In this document: positions 1-5,036 of the stretch, piece after piece
How the letters are laid out: each line of letters opens with the position of its first letter
How positions within the stretch are numbered: the stretch's first letter is position 1
Assembly (NCBI GenBank): GCA_047635955.1
Contig: JBLIGW010000041.1
Coordinates: 1 to 9,252 of the forward strand
Origin: WFTC01 sp047635955
Lineage (GTDB): Bacteria; Patescibacteriota; Gracilibacteria; UBA1369; 2-02-FULL-48-14
Length of the DNA: 9,252 nt
Reading direction: 5' to 3'
Translations under genes and position numbers: made by a program
The notes under the pieces: model-generated
Databases searched by the model: none
Told to the model about the DNA's origin: nothing
Seen by the model: only the letters and a program-made list of their open reading frames with translations

Positions 1-28
1 TTGGTTTGAGTTCAAAGGGAAGCATCAT
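1..28 (-). CDS. Possible 5' end of next gene downstream of dnaX (partial)
   Basis: On the minus strand an ATG at 28-26 overlaps the dnaX TGA stop (27-25) in an ATGA arrangement, followed at once by a second in-frame ATG at 25-23. The frame stays open to the window edge and reads MMLPFELKP. ATGA overlaps are a common sign of translational coupling inside operons, so this is probably the start of the next gene of the comF-glycosyltransferase-dnaX unit. Nine residues are too few to assign a family. It does not resemble the usual N-termini of YbaB/EbfC or RecR, the common dnaX neighbours. It could also be a chance open frame. Confidence 0.4.
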
Positions 29-1428
29 ATTTTTTCTTCAGTAGTGGCCCATCCAAGGGTATCGATAGAGGTGACTTCAGAAGCCAAAACTCCGTCATCA
101 AGTTTACAAAGTACTTTAACTTCTTTGCTAAGTATTTGCGTGAGTGCGCCTTCTATCATGAGTACCGCATTGGCAGAATGAACGGTGTCAAAGTGGAACT
201 TACTTGCAAATTGAAAGGTGAGCGTTTCATCGGCATAGCTTGCAAGGTTACCAGCTCTGAATGAGTTTCGAATGGCAGGGTTTTCAATTGCACTCATGGC
301 TTCACTTACTTTCACTTTGATTTCATCTAAGGGGCTTAGGCCTTCTGGTCGTTTGCTTGGTTCTGTTGAAGTGGCTTTTTGAACATCACTAGCTTCTAGT
401 GGAGCAATGACGTTATGAGTGGCACGTATCACAGCAATTTCTAGAGGTAGTTGGCTGATACTCGCTCGTTTTAATTTAATCCAAGCGTCATCAAAAAGTT
501 CAATCCAATTTAGGATTTTAGGAACCACGGCTTTCTTTTCTCCACGAATGGCTTCATAAAGTTTTGAACGAAGCAAACCAAGGAAAGAGATAGTAAACTG
601 ACTTAGGTTGTATCCATCATTATGAAGTTCCTCAATGATAGCGAGCCCTTTTTGAGTGTCTGAACTCCCGAGTGCTCCATAAAGTTGATCGCAAGCTTGA
701 TGACTAACCAGTCCCAAACGGTCACGAATGAGGTCTTCAGTAATGGCTTGAGTCGAAAATTGTTCAAGCAGAGAAATAGCATCTCGCATTCCTCCATCAG
801 CATGTTTAGCAATCATTTCAAGTGCAGAAGGTTCAGCTGACATGCCTTCTTTTTCAGCAATATGTTTCAGTCGACTTACAATGTCGCTAACGCTGATTCT
901 TCTGAAGTCATATCTCTGACATCGAGAAATAATAGTCTCAGGGATCTTGTGAATTTCTGTAGTCGCAAGTATGAAATAAACATGAGGAGGGGGTTCTTCA
1001 AGACTTTTAAGTAAAGCGTTGAAGGCCTCTTTGGTTAGCATATGCACTTCATCAATAATGTAAACTTTTGATTTGGCATAACTGGGTGCAAAACGCATTT
1101 TTTCACGAAGATCACGGATTTCATCAATACCTCGATTTGAAGCTGCATCAATTTCAATTAGGTCAATTAGTTCATTATTCTCATGCTGTTTACAGATTGA
1201 ACACTCGCCACAAGACTGTCCACTCTCTTGTCTAGTTTCACATTGAATTGCCTTGGCAATGAGTCGGGCACTACTGGTCTTACCTGTTCCTCGTGGTCCA
1301 GCAAATAAGTAAGCATGACTCAATTTGTTCTGTTTCAATGCCTGCATTAGGGTTTCTTTGGCAGCACTTTGGCCGTGAAGATTAGCAAAGTTTTGTGGTC
1401 GGTATTTACGGTAGAGTGCGAGTGACAT
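25..1428 (-). CDS. dnaX: DNA polymerase III subunit gamma/tau (clamp loader ATPase)
   Basis: This is the ATPase motor of the replicative clamp loader, which opens the DnaN ring and places it on primed DNA at the fork in the cytoplasm. In the 467-residue product, seen directly: Walker A GPRGTGKT at 44-51; the DnaX zinc module with Cys63, Cys73, Cys76 and Cys79; Walker B with D126-E127 in IIDEVH; the SRC motif at 168-170 carrying the arginine finger R169; and sensor 2 GGMRD at 212-216. The N-terminus (LYRKYRPQNFANLHGQ) is typical, which supports the ATG at 1428. The length is near E. coli gamma (431) rather than tau (643), so the long C-terminal domains that bind DnaB and the polymerase alpha subunit appear short or absent. 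No A AAA AAG slippery heptamer was found in the reading phase. The gene begins 8 bases after the stop of the upstream glycosyltransferase, without a Shine-Dalgarno motif, and ends in TGA overlapping a possible next start. Confidence 0.96.
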   Translation of the reverse strand: MSLALYRKYRPQNFANLHGQSAAKETLMQALKQNKLSHAYLFAGPRGTGKTSSARLIAKAIQCETRQESGQSCGECSICKQHENNELIDLIEIDAASNRGIDEIRDLREKMRFAPSYAKSKVYIIDEVHMLTKEAFNALLKSLEEPPPHVYFILATTEIHKIPETIISRCQRYDFRRISVSDIVSRLKHIAEKEGMSAEPSALEMIAKHADGGMRDAISLLEQFSTQAITEDLIRDRLGLVSHQACDQLYGALGSSDTQKGLAIIEELHNDGYNLSQFTISFLGLLRSKLYEAIRGEKKAVVPKILNWIELFDDAWIKLKRASISQLPLEIAVIRATHNVIAPLEASDVQKATSTEPSKRPEGLSPLDEIKVKVSEAMSAIENPAIRNSFRAGNLASYADETLTFQFASKFHFDTVHSANAVLMIEGALTQILSKEVKVLCKLDDGVLASEVTSIDTLGWATTEEKI

Positions 1429-1436
1429 AGTTGGGA

Positions 1437-2540
1437 TTATTGAGGGTTGATACTAGCATTTTTCACAAGCGCTTGCATGGCTTTTTCAAAACGCTCTTTT
1501 GAAAACTGTTTGGAGTGTTCTCGAATCGCATGGGGGTCATAGTCTTTTTCGTTGATAAGCAGCTGAGTTAGAGCGGCTTCCATGCTTTCGATTGTGGGTT
1601 CCTTAAACAGTTGGCCAGTAACTCCTTCTTTCATTGTTTCGGTTAATCCTCCTTTACCATAGGCTAAGACTGGCTTCCCACAGGCCATGGCTTCAACAGG
1701 AGCCATTCCGAAATCCTCCTCTCCAGGAAAGATAAAGGCTCGGCAATTTTGCATGTATTCTTTAACCATTTCGTCTGATTTATAGCCAAGGAAGTCTATA
1801 TTCTCTGCAGCCATTCTTTCTAGTCTAGCTCTATCAGGTCCATCTCCAATAATCACAAGTCGTTTACCTAGACGGTTGAATAGTTCCACAGCAAGGTCAA
1901 TTTTTTTATAAGGAGTCAGTGTAGAAACAATCAGGAAGTAGCCTTCATGATGAGGAGTGAGTTTGAAAGACTCAACATCCACAGGGGGGTGAATGATTTG
2001 AGATTCTTGACGGTAATATTTTCGAATTCGATTTCGTACCGTTCGTGAATTAGCAATTGGCACATCAACTCTATCAGCAGCAAGGAAATCCCATTGTCTC
2101 ACTTTGTGAAGGAGTCGACTCGCAATAAGCTCGCCGATAGCGCCTAAGTTTTGTTCTTTTAGGTATTCATGTGTGTAGTCCCAGGCATAGCGCATGGGAG
2201 AGTGGTAGTAACAAATGTGAGTGGTATCTAGATTTGTAATGATTCCATGGGAATAAGCACTACTACTTGAAATCACTACATCGTATTCACTCAGGTCAAA
2301 ACTCTCAATAGCACTAGGCATAAAAGGGAAAAGGAACTTATGCATTCCTGGAAGGAATCGTGGGAACTTCTGTAGGCCAGAAGTTATGACTCTATCCTCT
2401 GGGAAAATGTGCTCTAATTTCTTTTTATCATAAAGTAGAGTGTAGACCGGTGCCTCAGGATAAAGATCCATAAGCACTTTCAGTACACCTTCGGCGCCTC
2501 CAAGTCGGAGTAAAAAGTCATGAACAAAAGCAATTTTCAT
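1437..2540 (-). CDS. GT4-family glycosyltransferase, WbaZ/mannosyltransferase-like
   Basis: A retaining GT-B glycosyltransferase of 367 residues, likely adding a sugar from a nucleotide-sugar donor to a lipid-linked or surface glycan at the cytoplasmic face of the membrane. The N-terminal Rossmann half starts with MKIAFVHDFLLRLGGAE, where G14-G15 is the acceptor-side glycine loop. The C-terminal half has STLTPYKK (206-213) with the phosphate-contacting K212/K213, then IGDGPDR (231-237), and the donor-site E-x7-E motif E275...E283 within FPGEEDFGMAPVEAMACG. The EDFGMAPVE variant is the form seen in WbaZ-like (GT4) enzymes, many of which are mannosyltransferases; the actual sugar cannot be read from sequence. 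No transmembrane segment is evident. The ATG at 2540 is the natural start, since the Rossmann strand begins right after it. It lies 13 bases after the next glycosyltransferase and 8 bases before dnaX, and no Shine-Dalgarno motif precedes it. Confidence 0.93.
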   Translation of the reverse strand: MKIAFVHDFLLRLGGAEGVLKVLMDLYPEAPVYTLLYDKKKLEHIFPEDRVITSGLQKFPRFLPGMHKFLFPFMPSAIESFDLSEYDVVISSSSAYSHGIITNLDTTHICYYHSPMRYAWDYTHEYLKEQNLGAIGELIASRLLHKVRQWDFLAADRVDVPIANSRTVRNRIRKYYRQESQIIHPPVDVESFKLTPHHEGYFLIVSTLTPYKKIDLAVELFNRLGKRLVIIGDGPDRARLERMAAENIDFLGYKSDEMVKEYMQNCRAFIFPGEEDFGMAPVEAMACGKPVLAYGKGGLTETMKEGVTGQLFKEPTIESMEAALTQLLINEKDYDPHAIREHSKQFSKERFEKAMQALVKNASINPQ

Positions 2541-2553
2541 TGTTCACAGTCTA

Positions 2554-3648
2554 CTAATCCCTAAGTATTTGAGCAATGTCTTTAGCAGCATTCTCCCAAC
2601 TGAACTTTTTGATTCTTTCTTGCCCCTTTTTCGCGAGTTTCTCTTTGAGCTCGTGGTCCTTCAGTAATTTAAGCATGTGTTTGGCAAATCCTTCGGCGTC
2701 ACCAGGGTCAGCATATAGAGCGGCGTCACCTCCAACTTCTCTTAAAGCAGGGATGTCTGAACAGATTACTGCACAATTAGCTTCAAAAGATTGAAGGATA
2801 GGAAGTCCAAAGCCTTCTTCTCTGGAGGGTAGTACTAAGGCAGTGGCGGCTTGGAAAATACTTGCAGCTTCAAGTTCAGGGATGTAGCCAGGTGCAATAA
2901 CAGTCCCTCTGAGGTCGGGGTTTTCCATTCTATGGAATAAATCATTGAATCCATGTCCATACATACCTCCTAGGAAAAGACGTCCTTGCGGATTTTTTCT
3001 TTGAACAATTGCCCAGGCATCTAAAAGCACCATGAGGTTCTTTTTTGTTTCTAATCTCCCAATAAAGAAAAAGAGGGGTTCTTCGGCAGGAAGTCGATAG
3101 TGGTCCAGCGTATATTTAATGTCTTTTTTCGTGACTTTAGCTAGTTCAAGCCGTCCATGGTGAACCACAATGATTCGACTTGGTTTGGCATCATAATATT
3201 TAATCAAATCTTTTTTCACCGCTTCTGTGGGAACAATCACTTTTTTTGCCTTTCTAAGGGCACGTCGTGTGCTCCACTCCAGATAAAAACTTTGAAAGCC
3301 TCCGTAGGCCATTGGGTACTTTTCATAAGCCACATCGTGAATAGTGACGTAGCTTTTTTTGGGAGCGAAAAACGGTAGTACGTGAGCGGGAATAAAAAGA
3401 AACTCGGGTTTTTTCACTAGCATTTCCAGGCTGAGACGGAGCAAGCTCCAGAGTCGTGGCAGTCTAATTCGCTTTTGTAGCTTTTTGGGGAAGTGGCTAA
3501 TCCATTCAGGGGTGTAGAGCCGAATTTGAAAATCTTCACCTAGCTCTTCAATGAGCGCAGAAATAATTTCAGTACTGTACCTTTCCACTCCAGTGGGTTG
3601 GCTACGTGTGCTTCGTGAGGCATCAATTCCAAGGATTCTTTGTTTCAT
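2554..3648 (-). CDS. GT4-family glycosyltransferase (group 1), second enzyme
   Basis: A second GT-B glycosyltransferase, 364 residues from the ATG at 3648. A longer reading from a GTG at 3696 adds 16 residues (MLELILSAHLPLPIEP), but the family N-terminus (RILGIDASRS...PTGVERY) begins right after the ATG, so 3648 is preferred. Visible motifs, numbered from that ATG: donor-helix GVERY (20-24), THDVAY-like IHDVAY (103-108), the phosphate-binding GRLETKKN (197-204), GGMYG (227-231) and the donor-site SREEGFGLP (275-283). Where the E-x7-E motif should end (E278 to position 286) the residue is Gln286 (codon 2793-2791) rather than Glu; Glu289 lies three residues later. With its neighbour it probably extends a cell-surface polysaccharide or glycoprotein glycan, but donor and acceptor are unknown. 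The start overlaps the end of comF by 26 bases, implying translational coupling, and the stop is 13 bases before the next glycosyltransferase. Confidence 0.92.
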   Translation of the reverse strand: MKQRILGIDASRSTRSQPTGVERYSTEIISALIEELGEDFQIRLYTPEWISHFPKKLQKRIRLPRLWSLLRLSLEMLVKKPEFLFIPAHVLPFFAPKKSYVTIHDVAYEKYPMAYGGFQSFYLEWSTRRALRKAKKVIVPTEAVKKDLIKYYDAKPSRIIVVHHGRLELAKVTKKDIKYTLDHYRLPAEEPLFFFIGRLETKKNLMVLLDAWAIVQRKNPQGRLFLGGMYGHGFNDLFHRMENPDLRGTVIAPGYIPELEAASIFQAATALVLPSREEGFGLPILQSFEANCAVICSDIPALREVGGDAALYADPGDAEGFAKHMLKLLKDHELKEKLAKKGQERIKKFSWENAAKDIAQILRD

Positions 3649-4273
3649 AGGCTCGATTGGCAAGGGTAAGTGCGCTGACAGAATGAGCTCCAGCACTCAG
3701 CAGACACCGCTGGCATTCTAAGAGTGTGGCTCCGCTTGTGACTATATCATCAACTAATATGAGATGCCTACCTTGAGCTGGGGTACTTTGTGTTTCAAAG
3801 GCGTCTTTTAAATTTGCGATACGATCTTTTTTGCGAGCCACTTGCGCTTGGGATTGAGTTTCTTTGGTTCTAATCAAATATTCACAAACTTCTAGTCCGA
3901 GCTGTTTGGCAACGAGCGAGGCTAAAATAAAGGACTGATTGTAGCCCCGTTCTTTAAATCTTTTTTTATGTAGTGGGACTGGAACTAAAATTGGCTGATC
4001 TTGGCTACCTAGTAATCTTAATGTTTCTACCATTTTTGGTGCAAAATAATGAGCTACTCGTGACTGATGAGAGTATTTGAATGGATTAATTAGTTGTTCA
4101 ACAGCAGTGGCTTTCTCGTATAGGTGTGGCGAATAAATTCTTAGTTCATTGACTTGTCTAATATGAGGAAGGAATTTCAGCTGTTTTTGACAATCAATAC
4201 ATAGGATTTCCTCTAAATAACCACAAATTAAGCAGGGTGAAGGAAAGAGTATTGTGAGCAGACGATGAATCAT
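3623..4273 (-). CDS. comF: ComF family protein (phosphoribosyltransferase-like, DNA uptake)
   Basis: ComF proteins are cytoplasmic type I phosphoribosyltransferase-fold proteins needed in competent bacteria for taking up transforming single-stranded DNA, in contact with the ComFA helicase and DprA. The 216-residue product is close to the usual family length. The N-terminal zinc finger is visible as Cys14-x2-Cys17 and Cys25-x2-Cys28. The family motif VPVPLHKKRFKERGYNQS spans 97-114, and the phosphoribosyl-pyrophosphate loop ILVDDIVTSGAT spans 172-183 with D175-D176. The start is well fixed: an in-frame TAG lies 12 bases upstream at 4285-4283, and the ATG at 4273 is the first start after it. 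It heads the leftward operon; the next gene starts inside its last 26 bases. No Shine-Dalgarno motif is visible. No comEC, comFA or pilus gene is in the window, so a role in uptake rests on family membership. Confidence 0.92.
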   Translation of the reverse strand: MIHRLLTILFPSPCLICGYLEEILCIDCQKQLKFLPHIRQVNELRIYSPHLYEKATAVEQLINPFKYSHQSRVAHYFAPKMVETLRLLGSQDQPILVPVPLHKKRFKERGYNQSFILASLVAKQLGLEVCEYLIRTKETQSQAQVARKKDRIANLKDAFETQSTPAQGRHLILVDDIVTSGATLLECQRCLLSAGAHSVSALTLANRAYETKNPWN

Positions 4274-4279
4274 AATATG

Positions 4280-4288
4280 AGGCTAGCA
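4280..4288 (-). promoter_or_regulatory. Weak candidate extended -10 for the comF operon
   Basis: On the minus strand the bases just before comF read TGC-TAGCCT, with TAGCCT at 4285-4280 in the -10 position and TG at the extended -10 position. It matches the TATAAT consensus at only three of six bases, and the best -35 slot (4308-4303, GGAAAA) is poor. If real, transcription would start at or next to the ATG at 4273, giving a leaderless comF message. It shares TTTGCTA with the opposite-strand promoter candidate. The call is tentative. Confidence 0.2.
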
Positions 4289-4296
4289 AAAGTTGT

Positions 4297-4324
4297 CTGA
4301 CATTTTCCTGAAATTTGCTAAGAT
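4297..4324 (+). promoter_or_regulatory. Candidate sigma70-type promoter for the Nudix-helicase operon
   Basis: CTGACA at 4297-4302 (five of six against TTGACA) is followed after a 16-base spacer by TAAGAT at 4319-4324 (four of six against TATAAT). TGC at 4316-4318 supplies the TGn of an extended -10. The -10 ends 8 bases before the Nudix ATG at 4333, so transcription would start at about 4330-4333 and the mRNA would have essentially no leader. It is the only intergenic position that can drive the rightward genes within this window. Confidence 0.45.
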
Positions 4325-4334
4325 AAGAGCAAAT
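4313..4334. repeat. 7-bp inverted repeat over the -10 element and Nudix start codon
   Basis: ATTTGCT at 4313-4319 is the exact reverse complement of AGCAAAT at 4328-4334, separated by the 8 bases AAGATAAG. The right arm includes the A and T of the ATG (4333-4335), and the left arm and spacer contain the extended -10. On DNA it could be an operator. As RNA, only the right arm would be in a transcript starting near 4331, so an mRNA hairpin is unlikely. It is too loop-rich and lacks a T-run to be a terminator. A chance occurrence is possible. Confidence 0.4.
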
Positions 4335-4794
4335 GAACACACGTCCTCGCAGAAAATTCAAAAAAAAGCTTCCAATCATCAAGGAAAAATCTTGTGGAAT
4401 TATTTTATTCCGTATGGATGGTGAGCGTAGGGAGTATTTGCTTCTTCATTACCCTGGTGGTCATTGGGATTTTCCAAAGGGACATGTTGAGGATCACGAT
4501 GAAAATGAAATGGCCACAGCTCATCGTGAGTTAGTGGAGGAGACAGGGATTTCAGATATTGAGTTTTTGGAGGGGTATCGTGAGCCAATGTATTACGCCT
4601 TCAATCGTGGGAGAAAAGAGAGAGTGGAGAAGGTAGTAGTGTATTTCCTTGCTGAAACAATAATTAAATCAATTGAACTGTCACACGAACATCAAGGGTC
4701 ATCTTGGTTGCCTTACGACAAGGCTATGGACCAATTAACCTTTGATAACGCTCGAAATTTACTCGAAAAAGCCCACACCTCTCTAAACGCGTAG
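4333..4794 (+). CDS. Nudix hydrolase, Ap4A hydrolase-like
   Basis: A 153-residue cytoplasmic Nudix-fold pyrophosphohydrolase. The block LLLHYPGGHWDFPKGHVE (36-53) is characteristic of bis(5'-nucleosyl)-tetraphosphatase (asymmetrical) enzymes, which cleave Ap4A to ATP and AMP. The Nudix box is present at 50-73 with the metal-binding REL-V-EETG core (R65, E66, E69, E70, G72). It is one residue longer than the GX5EX7REUXEEXGU consensus: six residues (HVEDHD, 51-56) separate G50 from E57. The N-terminus is very basic (RPRRKFKKK, 4-12), unlike typical Ap4A hydrolases, and could contact nucleic acid. An in-frame TAA at 4324-4326 precedes the ATG, so this is the first available start. It is the first gene of the rightward unit and ends 5 bases before the next ATG. 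Substrate is inferred from family only; RNA 5'-end pyrophosphohydrolase or NDP-sugar activity remain possible. Confidence 0.9.
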   Translation: MNTRPRRKFKKKLPIIKEKSCGIILFRMDGERREYLLLHYPGGHWDFPKGHVEDHDENEMATAHRELVEETGISDIEFLEGYREPMYYAFNRGRKERVEKVVVYFLAETIIKSIELSHEHQGSSWLPYDKAMDQLTFDNARNLLEKAHTSLNA

Positions 4795-4799
4795 TCTCC

Positions 4800-5036
4800 A
4801 TGGAACTCATTCAACAAGTTGCTGCTCTAATTACGGTGTTTTCTGCAGGTTTATATTTTATTACTGTTTTGGCTAAGACTTATAAAATGTTTAAGACCAA
4901 TGAAGTAGAGATAAAAAAAGAAGCAAAGGAGGTAGTCGGCCAAGTCGTAGAGAAGGCAGAAGTGATCAAGGCTAAAATTCAGGAAAAGAAAAATAATCAA
5001 ACCTCAAGTAATGAGCCACCCCAAGCTCAATCCTAA
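4800..5036 (+). CDS. Small single-pass membrane protein with charged helical tail, function unknown
   Basis: I do not recognise this 78-residue protein. It has one hydrophobic segment at about 5-25 (QQVAALITVFSAGLYFITVL region), followed by positive residues (K26, K29, K32). A long Lys/Glu/Val-rich stretch at about 33-64 then looks like an amphipathic or coiled-coil helix, and the polar tail is rich in Asn, Gln, Ser and Pro. By the positive-inside rule the helical tail should face the cytoplasm. It is a plausible real gene because it fits exactly between the Nudix stop (5-base gap) and the helicase start, which lies inside its last 26 bases, and its composition is protein-like. No Shine-Dalgarno motif is seen. 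The tight packing suggests co-translation with the helicase-nuclease. It could be a membrane anchor or scaffold, but this is inference. A TatA-like topology is superficially similar without the TatA Phe-Gly hinge. Confidence 0.75.
   Translation: MELIQQVAALITVFSAGLYFITVLAKTYKMFKTNEVEIKKEAKEVVGQVVEKAEVIKAKIQEKKNNQTSSNEPPQAQS

Noticed and set aside
360..1100. Programmed frameshift in dnaX at A-runs (minus-strand AAAAA at several sites)
   Set aside because: None has the A-AAA-AAG heptamer in the reading phase, they lie before the position where gamma/tau sites normally occur, and no clear stimulating stem-loop was seen.
3649..3696. N-terminal extension of the second glycosyltransferase from a GTG at 3696
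   Set aside because: It adds 16 residues with no family match and enlarges the comF overlap to 74 bases, while the canonical N-terminus starts directly after the ATG at 3648.
25..4273. Alternative genetic code (UGA as glycine) as in Gracilibacteria
   Set aside because: No gene contains in-frame TGA, conserved glycines use GGN, and TGA sits at the expected ends of dnaX and comF.
4194..4588. Open frames opposite the Nudix gene and across the divergent region (62 codons each)
   Set aside because: They overlap the comF start, promoter and Nudix box on the opposite strand and have no protein-like features; explained as shadows.
4800..5036. Small membrane protein as TatA
   Set aside because: The topology is similar (one TM then charged helix), but there is no Phe-Gly hinge or other TatA signature, and no tatC nearby.
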